Source: Elymus sibiricus (Eukaryota > Streptophyta > Magnoliopsida > Poales > Poaceae). From it: 64,000 nucleotides of DNA. Location of the stretch: the NCBI GenBank assembly GCA_039707655.1, contig CM077664.1, positions 197,030,195 through 197,094,194 of the forward strand, given 5' to 3'. How positions within the stretch are numbered: position 1 is the stretch's first letter; each line of letters opens with the position of its first letter. The notes under the pieces are model-generated. The model worked only from the letters and a program-made list of their open reading frames with translations, ran no database searches and had not been told where the DNA came from. Positions 23,784-34,573 of this stretch are shown here, piece by piece. The translations under genes were made by a program, and so were the position numbers.

Positions 23784-24791
23784 AATTTTCTTTAGATAGA
23801 TGGATGCATGTCATCAATCCATGGCACAATTTGTGTGGCGGGTGATGTCCATGGCCCGTCACTATTATTTGAGTTAGCAGTGACGGTCATGTACCGTCAC
23901 TGATACTTTTGGACAGATTTGCCGCAGGATCAAAAAATAGTTGTGGCGGGCTCGGTTTTGTGCCCGTCACTGCAAATTTTAAGCAGATTTGCCGCGAGAC
24001 CAAAAATAACAATGATGGGTATGTATTGCCGCCCGCCACTGCTAACATTTGTCCCATGGCAAGTCTGGACAACTCTTAACAGTGACAGGCGCAAACTGGC
24101 GCCCGCCAATTGTAAGCCAATAGCAGTGGCGGGCATGTTTCTGCGCCTGCCACTGCTAATTTTTTAGATTAGCTGTGGCGGGTGCTAGACTGCGTCCGCC
24201 ACTAATGGGGGTTCACCTATAAGCCCTTTCCCAGTAGTGAACCTACTACTATGCACCACTTCTACTGAAGATCTAATCATCAACTTGGCCAAAGAAAACT
24301 CATAGATCGGAAAGCATTAAATAGCTATAGCAATCACACATAATAAAGTTCAGAATATAACTCAATTACTTTCAATGAACAATCTGATCATAAACCCACA
24401 ATTCATTGGATCCCAACAAACACACCGCAAAAGAAGATTACATCGAATAGAACTCCGAGGAGAACGTTGTATTGAAGATCAAAGAGAGAGAGAGAGAGAG
24501 CCATCTAGCTAATCACTATAGACCCGTAGGTCCTGTGGGAACTACTCACACATCATCGAAGGTGCAACAAGGTTGATGTAGAAGCCCTCCATGATCGATT
24601 CCCCCTCCGGCAGAGTACCGGCGGAGGCCTCCAGATGGGATCGCGGAAGAACAGAGGCTTGCGGTGGCGGAATAATCGGATCTCGCTCTGGGGATTTCGG
24701 AATATTTGGGAATTTATAGCGCTGGAATTAAGTCAAACGGAGCCACGAGGGGCCCACAAGACATCAGGGTGCGCGTACGCCCCCCGGGTGC

Positions 24792-27700
24792 TGTAACACC
24801 CCTCTGTAATGAGCAACAGTAATCCATGATGACTATGCTAAGCTACTGTGATTTGCAATGTTTAATCAATGTGGATTATTATCTCATTTCAAATTCCTCC
24901 ACTGAATTCAATTCAATTCATAAGTGAAATTTGAAGTTGCTTAAATATTGTTGTAAAAATGTTCATCATTTAGCAAATATTCCAAAACAATTTATTGTTC
25001 ATGAAAACAACATCACCACCATGCTAAAATGAGCATTAGCATTTAAAACAGTGTTATTCCAACAATTTAAAATGCAAATTCATTTATGAAAATTCCAAAT
25101 GGATTCAAACTAATCCCAAACTTTTTGTGGCAGTGCCTAAAAATGCAATGGATTTTTGTGGGCCAGCTCCACATTTTTCCCAAGTCATTAGGTGGCCCCA
25201 AATAATCTTTTCTGCCTCTGTTTAATAAATAAAGGGAAAACAGAAAAGAAAAAGGGGGCAGGCGCTTACCTGGCCTTACCTGGCTCGCGGCCCAACTGGC
25301 CCATCCCTGTTCGTCTACCTGCCCCGCCACTCGTGTCACCGCCGCCATGGCTGGAGCTCGCCGCGCCGCTCGCAGCTCGCCACCGCGACGAGGCAGGTGG
25401 GTTGGGGATAAGGACTCATCCTGAGCCCTCACCCCTGGACGCTTCCCCTCCATTTTCCCTCGCTCCCTCGCTCACGCTCGCCTCTCCTCCCCTCTGCCGA
25501 GCGCCATCGCCGCCGCGTTTCCGTCGATCTCGCGGCCACCGGCGCCCGTCCGGCCTTCCGTGCTGCCCAGGAGACCCGTCGGCGTCCGCCTCTTCGTCTG
25601 GTGCCCTCTGCTGGAGCCGGGCCCTCCACAGCTACCGATCGTCTTCGTCCCCTTCCGCCTTGGCCTCCGGCGACCACCGTCGTCTCCGGCGACCTCTGCG
25701 CTCCTAAGCTTCCACGGGCCTCCTTGAGCCGCTCGGTGAGCCACCACCTCCCTTCGCTCCCTTCCCGAGCCGCGCATTCCTCCCCTAGCTAGCTCGTAGC
25801 TTTGTCGCGCTCCGGCCGCCGCGGGACCTCGCCGTCCGGCCACATCTGGTCACCCCCGCGACCGCGCGTTAGCCCCATTAGATGAGCCGCTTCGTCCTCG
25901 TTCGAACGCAGCAAAAATCGCACGAAATGGCCCTGTGTAGCGAAATCCCGCCGCTCGCCATGGCTCGCCGCCGCGTCTGGAGCTTGCAGGGGCAGCTCCG
26001 GCGCCGGCCGCCAGCGTGGCACCGCCTGGGGCCCACCTGGGTCACTGCCGGTGGGTCCCAGGGCCCCGTTTGACTGCGTTGACTTAGGTCAACGGTACTG
26101 TTCACCGTTGACCCCCTGTCAAGTGGGTCCCCCACGTCAGTATTTTAGTTAGTGGCTAATTACACATAATTAATTAACCCACTGATTAGTTAGGTCACTG
26201 ACAGGCCGGGCCAACTAGCTAATTAACCTGTTAGTTTAAATTAAACTCTGTTTAACCTCACCGTGGCTGACAGCTGGGCCCCACCTGCCAGTTTGACTGG
26301 TCAACTGGTCAGCCGACTGCTGACGCAATGATTACACCAGCATGACATCATATTCCATTTCTGGCATTTCTGTGTAATTAAATAATTCTAGGAAATTGCT
26401 AAAACTTCAGAAATTCATAGAAATTCAACCGTAGCTCGGATCAAAAAGTTTTCAACATGAAAGTTGATCAGAAAAACGAGAGGAATCCGAATATGTGGTC
26501 AAAATGCTTGACCATCACTGCTATCTACCTGAACATGGAACCTTCCCCTCCGGTTCAGTATACCGAAATCCGCCCAAACGCCGGGAAAATATCCCAGATA
26601 TTTTCCCGCTTCGTCTGCGACATGTAGCATTGCATTAGGGCACCACCAACACTGCATACTATCGTGCCATGCATTTGTATTGCTATGTTTGCTTTTATTT
26701 ATTGTTTCTTCCCCCTCTTCTTATCCGGTAGACCCCGAGACCGACGCAGCTCCGGAGTCCGACTACACCGTTGACGACCCCTCCTTTGCCGCAGAGCTTT
26801 CAGGCAAGCAACCCCCCCTTGAGCATGCCTATATCGCCTATTCTTTCTCCCTCTTGCTTGCATTAGAATTGCTACAGTTATTGTTCCGAATACCTAATCT
26901 GTTGCATAGCCTGTTTTTGTAAACTGCTATTGATACTTTACCTGATATCCTAAATGCTTAGTATAGGTTGGTTGGTAAACCATCTGTGGCCCCTCTTCCT
27001 TGTCCTAGTTGCCCCGCTTAGATACCAGTGCCTCGATCGATGTGATCGACGGGCTGAGACCAGCACACCACCACACACACCCTAAATTGCTCGACTCTGC
27101 AGAGCTACCATCGAGTGCCGAGGGTGATACCTCTTATCTCACTCCTGATGTTGCCTCTGTAGTACAGCTAGTCGGTTGTTGGTTACCGAGAGTGATTCCT
27201 CTTTCACCACCTCCGATGAAGCTTCTGTCGTGCAACCCCGCAAGTGTGAATACCATCGAGGGTGATTCCTCTAGGTTCACCTTGACGGGTACATCGAGTG
27301 GGATTCCAACGAGGGTGATTCCTCGGATCCCTTCTTGATGTTATGGACACACGGGGTACTTGACTTTACTACTGATACTGATTAAAGTCGGGTCGGCCCC
27401 GAGGGGTACCCGCGAGTGATGTGACGTGGAGTCGGGTTGACCGTGAGGGTACCCGCGAGATAATTACGTGGCACGGCCGGGCATTCTTAGCCCTTGCCGT
27501 AAGTCCACGAGATGGGGCGGCGGGGTCACATGATCATGAGTCTCTGCTCGTTTCCGCGAGCTCCCAATGCACTAATGGGTTAGGATATGTGATCTGAGTA
27601 GGCCTCTGGCCTTATCGCACTAACCACCACGCGGGAATAGTATGGGCACTCGGCGTCGTATGTATCAGTCGAAGCTCTTCAGACGTCAGCAGTTGAGCGG

Positions 27701-28778
27701 CGCGCGCCGGGTTGGACTGGGAAAGCCTGTGCTTGTATTAAGGGGGCTAGGTCTGCTCACCGGCCGCGTTCGCAACGCGCAGGAGTGCAAAGGGCGATGG
27801 GCCCAAGACCCCTGAGTGCTTAGGATGTAGACCGACGTGCTGGCCTCTCTGTTGAGCCTAGGTAGGGCTACGACATGTCGATCAGCCGAGGCCGGGCATG
27901 GACCAAGCAAGTGTGTCCGGCCAGAGTTAATCGAGCGTGTTGGGTAAGTTGGTGCACCACTGCAGGGAAGTATATCTATTCAAATAGCCGTGTCCACGGT
28001 AACAGGACGCTCGGAAAATATCCCGATCTACTACAACTAGAAATGGGTGGAATATGTTAGCTCCGGGATCGCTTTCTCGCAGGGTGTCGAGGAAGGATCT
28101 CTGGGCGTGGTTACTACTTGTCACTACTACTATATTAATGTACTAATCTGCACTCTTCTTATGCTGCAAGATGCTGAAGATGCTAGTCTTCGATAGGCTA
28201 GGCCTTCCCCTCTATTCTGGCATTTCTACAGTCTAGTCCACATATACAGCCTTCCTTTGATAATGATGCATAACTAGACTAGTTCTGATGTAAGTCTTGC
28301 CGAGTACTTTGGATGAGTACTCACGGTTGCTTTGCTTCCCCTTTTTCCCTCTATACCCAATTGATGCGAGTAGATGACGGAGCCCCGGAGCCAGCTGCCC
28401 CTACCGGCGACGACTACTACTACCCCTCCGGCGGATACTACTACTACGAGGAGCCCTCCGACGACCAGGAGTAGATAGGAGGCACCCACGCAGGAGGCCT
28501 GCGCCTTTCGATCTTATGTCATTGTTTTGCCCCGCCTTCTTAAAGGCCTATCTGTTTAACTTTTATGTCTGTACTCAGATATCTGATGCATCCGCTGATG
28601 CTTGTATGACATCGAGCTTATGTATTCGAGCCCTCGAGGCCCCTGGCTTGTAATATAAAGCTTGTATGACTTTTATTTGTGTTTAGAGTTGTGTTGTGAT
28701 ATCTTCAAGTGAGTCCTTAGGCTTGATCGTGTGCATTTGCGTGTATGATTAGTGCACGATTAAGTCGGGGGCGTCACA
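24792..28778 (+). repeat. 5' LTR (3,987 bp) of the chromovirus
   Basis: It is unusually long and mosaic: an AT-rich start, a GC-rich island at 25240-26090 whose many ORFs on both strands are unsupported, then exon-like pieces near 26732 and 28376. It is longer than the 3' LTR because that copy lacks the 499 bp matching 25748-26246. Confidence 0.95.
28376..28474 (+). other. Short acidic, Tyr-rich ORF tail inside the 5' LTR
   Basis: Thirty-two codons plus TAG encode DGAPEPAAPTGDDYYYPSGG followed by YYYYEEPSDDQE. The same 99-nt frame is preserved in the 3' LTR at 37647-37745, and an AG precedes it in both copies. It looks like a terminal exon of a transcript spanning the LTR, together with an acidic stretch at about 26732 (DPETDAAPESDYTVDDPSF). 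No known function. Confidence 0.4.
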
Positions 28779-28781
28779 AGT

Positions 28782-28797
28782 TGGTATCATAGCCGAC
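28782..28797 (+). other. Primer-binding site, tRNA-Met
   Basis: TGGTATCATAGCCGAC begins three bases after the 5' LTR. It is close to the TGGTATCAGAGC site used by many plant retrotransposons primed by initiator tRNA-Met. Confidence 0.8.
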
Positions 28798-29108
28798 TGC
28801 CTGTAGGATCCCCCTTTCCAACTCCTTGGCCGAAGTTGAGTCTAGTACTTGTAAAATGATTTTACTAACATGGTTGTGTGGCTTACGGGCCCACGTCGCC
28901 AATGGGAGGTATTAGGATCTTTTATTCCTCTGCTTTACTCTGGGATTCTGATCTCTCTTCCTTTCGGGTTAAATGATTTTGCTAACTCTAACATTAGGTT
29001 CTCGTAATCATGTTCTCCCGGAGAGCTAGATTATCTGCAAATATTTCCTTCCAATGTTGTCTTATGCTTCTCACACTTTCATTTGACATTTTGCACTCCT
29101 TGTTTCAG

Positions 29109-29861
29109 ATGCGTCCCGCAAGACAGCTTGTGCGCTAGACCATGGTTGTTGATGCGACTGGGTTTCCGGCCATTTTGGTCGATCTTTTGACCAGGCTGGG
29201 ATATCGCTAGTACCCCGAGTACACAGTTTACGAGGACTACCGCGAGTTCAACCAGGAGAAGTACCATGTTGTGGTTCGCATCTTTGATCGGCAGGACATC
29301 TCCATCACTGAGTTGCACACCTTCCATGGTGTTGGAGTGACTGTTGATATGGCCGTCCATGATGCTGCCTATATTGCTATTGCCCATCTCCGTGGAGAGC
29401 ACAACAGTCGCTTGGAGGAGACTGCTTTCAGATACATCCCGTATGCCCCCGCTGGGGATGAGACTGGATATTACACTGATGTCTGTACACCTTACGTGTC
29501 GCGTCGTTATGACCCGCAGGTTATGGTTCAGTACACACAGGCTCTGGACCGCACTGCTCGAGCTCTTGCTGTCGAGTTATACGCTACTCGTGCTCGTCTT
29601 TACGACGCTCTGACACAGTTGCTGCCAGCAGTCAGTGCACGGATGCACCCAGAGTACATTCTTTACCCGCGCAGGACGGAGATGCCACCAGTTCTTGAGT
29701 GGCCTGCTGTTGGAGGTCTTACCCCTCCACGTGGTCCTCTTCTTCCAGTTCGGGACCAGGTTCTGCATCATAGTGTTCATGGAGCGCAGGATCCTTACAT
29801 CGAGGGTACCCTGCGTCGTCACCTACAGCTGCCTGGCTTCAGTGGTTTTCTCCGACGTTGA
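29109..29861 (+). pseudogene. Accessory ORF upstream of gag in the chromovirus
   Basis: One frame from ATG 29109 to TGA 29859-29861, 251 codons, has in-frame TAG stops at 29136-29138 and 29208-29210. After the second stop about 216 codons are open, including YPEYTVYEDYREFNQEKYHV and FRYIPYAPAGDE. It has no zinc knuckle, protease or polymerase motif. It has its own ATG, is separated from gag by about 250 bp and lies on the sense strand. Such extra sense ORFs before gag are known in some plant gypsy lineages; this one I cannot name. Confidence 0.6.
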
Positions 29862-30108
29862 TGTAGCATATCGCTATGTCGCGTTGTTGTATCCCTCCAC
29901 CGCGTGCCTGCGTGCCGCCTAGTTGCCTAGCTTTCCTTTTTGTTGTTGTAACGCTGGCTTGTAACCGAACCTATGTATGGATCTATATGTCATGTTGACT
30001 ATGTTGATGTATCTATTGCACTTCCTTTTGTTGTGCGTGTTACTTCATGAATGATTCCATACAATTGCAATGCTCATTGCTAAACTACCCCTGTTATTTT
30101 TTAGCAGG

Positions 30109-33100
30109 ATGGTTAGACCCACAGGTCGTGGCCGTGGTGCCAACAATCCACCACCGCCCGACTATATGGCTGCAATGATGCAACAATTCGAAATGCACCG
30201 TCAGTTCATGCAAGGACTCATGGATTAGTTTCCTCGTCCCAATGCCAATCAGCAGCCAGCCGCAATCACCCTGCAAGAGTTTGTGCGTCTGAACCCAACC
30301 ATTTTCCGCAACTCAGTTCAGCCGCTTGACGCTGATGACTGGCTCCGTGACATCGCTTTCGAGATGGAGTCTGCGAATGTGGCCCCTACCAACTATGTCA
30401 CTTTCGCCTCCTACTTTCTGAAGGGACCCGCAGCCCAATGGTGGGACACTCATAGGCAAATCTTAGCTGCTGGAACCATCATTACCTGGGTGGAGTTCAA
30501 AGCTGCTTTCCGTGCCCATTACATTCCTCAGGGAGTTATGGACCGGAAGAAGCGTGAGTTCCGTAACCTCACTCAGGGCAATAAGTCTGTTGAAGCTTAT
30601 CAGCGGAAATTTCTTGAACTATCTCGCTATGCTGAAGAGGACATTACTACTGATGCACGCAGACAGGAGAAGTTCCGTGAAGGGCTCAACCCAGATATCA
30701 AGCTCGCTCTGCTAGTCCAGGACTTTGCCGACTTCGCCACCTTGGTGAACAAGGTTATCCAGCTTGAGACTGGTCTGAAGGAACACAAGGACGCTCTCAA
30801 GCGCACACGTGAAGCGGGCTCATCTTCGGGCTCGTCATCCCAGAAGCGCCACATATGGATCCCTAACAGCATGTACCGTCCAACTGTACTTGTTCAGAGG
30901 CCATCGTATGTTGCACCTCATATGCCTCCTCCACCTCCGAGGCAGTTCAGACCTCAAGCTCCAATGCCTCGAGCTCCTGCTCCCCGTCCCGACAATGGAC
31001 TTTGCTTCAAGTGTGGCCATCCAGGTCACCATGCCAGAGACTGCTCCCAGAGTCAGAATCAGCTTGTGCTTACATCTGCTGGCCGTGGTAATGGCCGTGG
31101 CAACAACCAGCCCCGCAACAACAATGCCAGGCCTTCTTATGGTCGTGGTCAGGCTTATCATGTCAACATGAATGAATACCCAGACCAACCAGAAACTGTG
31201 ATGGGTACTCTTCTTGTTAATTTAGTACCAGCTTCTATTTTATTTGATTCAGGAGCATCGCATTCTTTCATATCAGAAGAGTTTGCATTCATGCATGGCA
31301 TTAAATATGAAAAATTGCACCATCCGTTAGTGGTAAACACGCCCGCAGGCCAATGTCAGGCCTCTATGTTCAGCCCCGATGTCACCATTGATATTGAAGG
31401 GTTGGAGTTTCGTGCTTTTCCCATTATTTTGAAGTCTTCCAAGGTTGACCTCATTCTGCGAATGGATTGGTTGAAGGCTCACATCGCCTTAATCAATTGT
31501 GCCACCAAGTCTGTTCAACTCCTGCACCCCTCGGATGAGATAGTAAACTACCATGTGCATCTCGTTCATAATGCCGAGGCTCAGATCTATGCCCTGAATG
31601 CGTTGAACGCTTCTCCTCTTGAGGGGATCGAAAACGTTCCAGTCGTTCGCGACTTCCAAGATGTTTTTCCAGAAGAATTTCCAGGAGTACCCCCTGCTAG
31701 AGCTGTCGAGTTTGTCATCGACCTAAAACCAGGCACAACTCCTATTGCGAAGTGTCCTTACAAGATGCCTCCGCATGAACTCCTTGAGCTTAAGGAGGAA
31801 CTCGACAAGTCACTTCGCAAGGGTTTCATTCGCCCAAGTTCCTCTGCCTGGGGAGCACCTTCTCTCTTTGTCAAGAAGAAAGATGGTACAAACCGATTGG
31901 TCCAAGATTACCGGCCTATCAACCAAGCCACCATTCAGAACAAGTATCCGCTTCCTCAGATCAATGACCTGTATGATCAACTTGCTGGATCATCAGTGTT
32001 CTCTAAACTCGACTTGAGGTTGGGTTATCATCAGATCCGCGTCCGCGAAGAGGATATTCCCAAGACTGCCTTTGTTACTCGCTATGGCTCTTATGAGTAC
32101 ACTGTCATGTCATTCGGCTTAACTAATGCTCCAGCAACGTTCTCCCGCCTGATGAATTATATCTTCATGGATTACCTCGACAAATTCGTCGTGGTTTATC
32201 TGGATAATATCCTGGTGTTTTCCAAGAATAAGGAAGAACATGCTGAACATCTTCGTCTGGTTCTAGAAAAGCTTCGAGAGCACCAACTATATGCCAAGTA
32301 CTCCAAGTGCGAATTCTGGTTATCTGAAGTAACCTACCTTGGTCATGTGATTTCCAAGGATGGCATTGCTGTTAACCCAGAACGAGTTCAGGCTATTCTT
32401 GACTGGACTCCTCCGAAGAATGTCAAGCAAGTCAGAAGTTTTCTCGGACTCGCAAGCTATTGTCGTCGCTTTGTCGAGAACTTCTCAAAGATTGCCAAGC
32501 CTCTGACTAATCTGCTTTACAAAGGCATTAAGTTTGAATGGACAGATAAATGTCAGGAAAGTTTCTAGACCCACAAGGACAAGCTGACATCTGCACCAGT
32601 GCTTGCTCCTCCGGATTCTCGCAAGGATTTCGTGATTTATTGCGACGCCTCTCGTCAAGTATTAGGCTGTGTCCTGATGCAAGAGCGCAGAGTAATCGCT
32701 TATGCCTCGCGACAGTTGCATCCTCACGAAGAGAATTATCCAGTGCATGATCTTGAACTTGCTGCAGTGATATATGCATTGAAGCTGTGGCGGCATTACC
32801 TTCTCGGGAATCGATGTGAGATCTATACTGACCACCAAAGTCTGAAGTATTTGTTTACTCAGCCGGATCTCAATCTCTGCCAACAGCGATGGTTGGAAAC
32901 GATTACGGACTATGACTGTGGTATTTCATATACCCCTGGCAAGGCTAATGTAATGGCCGATGCCTTGAGCCGCAAGTTCTATTGCAACAACCTCATGGTT
33001 CAGCGAGCTCAACCTCATCTGTATGAAGAACTGCGCAAGCTGAACCTCCACATTGTTCCACAGGGTTCTCTTAATACCCTTGTTATACAACCAAATCTTG

Positions 33101-34536
33101 AGAAAGCTGTTAAGCATGCGCAAGCCAAAGATGCTGAAGTTGATCTGATGAAAAGAGATCTTCACCTTGAAAAGTACAGAGATTTCTCGCTTGCTGAAGA
33201 CGGAACTTTGTATTTCAGAGGCCGCATTATGGTACCTCGGTTCGAGCTTATGACCGACAAAGTTATGAAGGAGGCCCATGATACACCACTGTCTATTCAT
33301 CCGGGTAGCACCAAGATGTATCGTGATCTCCGACAAAGGTACTGGTGGTCTAAAATGAAGCAGGACATTGCTCGATATGTTGCTGAATGTGACGTTTGCC
33401 GTCATGTTAAAGCAGAACATCAGAAGCCTGCTGGAATTCTGCAACCGCTTCCAATCCCTGAGTGGAAATGGGACAAAGTGCAAATGGATCTTATCACTGG
33501 CCTTCCCAAGTCACAGAAAGGACATGATGCAATTCTTGTCGTCATTGATCAACTTTCCAAAGTTGCACACTTTCTGCCAGTCAAGGAGACAATCACTGCT
33601 AGTCAGTTAGTAGAGTTATATATCTCTAGAATTGTATCACGCCACGGTATTCCGAAGGAGATCAGTTCAAACCGTGGCAGCCTTTTCACTTCTAAGTTCT
33701 GGGCAAGTTTCCAAGAAGCTATGGGAACTCACATCACCTAGAGTTCAGCTTATCACCCCCAGTCCCAAGGCCAGGTCGAACGGGTTAATCAAGTGCTGGA
33801 AGATATGCTGCGAGAATGTGTTATATCATTCAGTAAGAAGTGGGAAGAATCTCTCTCGTATGCCGAATTCTCTTACAACAACAGCTATCAAGCCAGTTTG
33901 AAAATGGCCCCCTTCGAGGTACTTTATGGACGTAAGTGTCGAACCCCTCTGAATTGGTCAGAAACTGGGGAACGACCGCTCATTGGTCCAGATATTATCC
34001 AACACGCTGAAGAGCAAGTCCGTATTGTCCGGGAAAATCTCAAGGCGGCTCAATCTCGCCAGAAGAGCAATTATGATCGTAAACACTGGGGATCGATCTA
34101 TCAACCTGGTGAGCAAGCATATCTGCGTGTCACTCCTACGAAGGGCACTCATCGTTTCGGAATCAAGGGCAAGTTAGCTCCTCACTACATTGGTCCTTTC
34201 CGCATTCTCGCCAGACGTGGACATGTGGCTTATAAATTGGAGTTGCCGCCGCAATTCTCTCACATCCACAATGTCTTCCATGTGTCGCAACTTCGCAGTT
34301 GCTTCAAGGAATCTCCGCACCGAGCAGTGGATCATGAATTGCTCGATTTGCAAGATGATCTATCTTATAAAGAGCATCCGATCCGCATTCTCGATCAAGC
34401 TGAACGTAGGACCCGCCAAAAGAAAACCAAGTTCCTTAAAGTGCAATGGTCAAACCATACTGAAGATGAAGCCACTTGGGAACGCGAGGATCGTCTTCGG
34501 GAGGAATATCCCGACCTTTTCCCTTCTTCCTCCTGA
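30109..34536 (+). pseudogene. Gag-pol polyprotein of the chromovirus, inactivated
   Basis: One frame of about 1,475 codons from ATG 30109 to TGA 34534-34536, with in-frame TAG at 30226, 32566 and 33739 and no frameshift. Domains in order: gag; CCHC zinc knuckle ([14 protein letters not shown], 31003-31044); retropepsin (FDSGASHSF, Asp codon 31246); reverse transcriptase (32197-32208 reads YLDN where YxDD is usual); RNase H ([12 protein letters not shown]); HHCC finger (CDVCRHVK); integrase core with Asp 33487, Asn 33670 where Asp is expected, and Glu 33778, spacing 35; GPY/F (PHYIGPFRIL); chromodomain-like end (WSNHTEDEATWE). RT and integrase would be inactive even if the stops were read through. 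Confidence 0.93.
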
Positions 34537-34560
34537 ATTTTCGGGACGAGAATTTCTTTT

Positions 34561-34573
34561 AGAGGAGGAGAAT
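34561..34573 (+). other. Polypurine tract of the chromovirus
   Basis: AGAGGAGGAGAAT lies directly before the TGTAAC start of the 3' LTR. Confidence 0.85.

Larger units (their letters stand above)
18636..24239. mobile_element. CACTA transposon, non-autonomous
   Basis: It starts CACTACTGCAGAAATGG and ends CCCAGTAGTG, flanked by the 3-bp duplication AAC at 18633-18635 and 24240-24242. Subterminal regions (18650-18880 and 23830-24210) carry many copies of AGTGGCGGGC/GCCCGCCACT, typical transposase-binding repeats. I see no transposase domain in its 5.6 kb. It contains a nested foldback element and two GC-rich, gene-like blocks. Confidence 0.92.

Noticed and set aside
25067..26135. Many overlapping ORFs in the GC-rich part of the chromovirus LTR (also 34974-35564)
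   Set aside because: Open frames on both strands simply reflect high GC content; they are not conserved between the LTRs in length.
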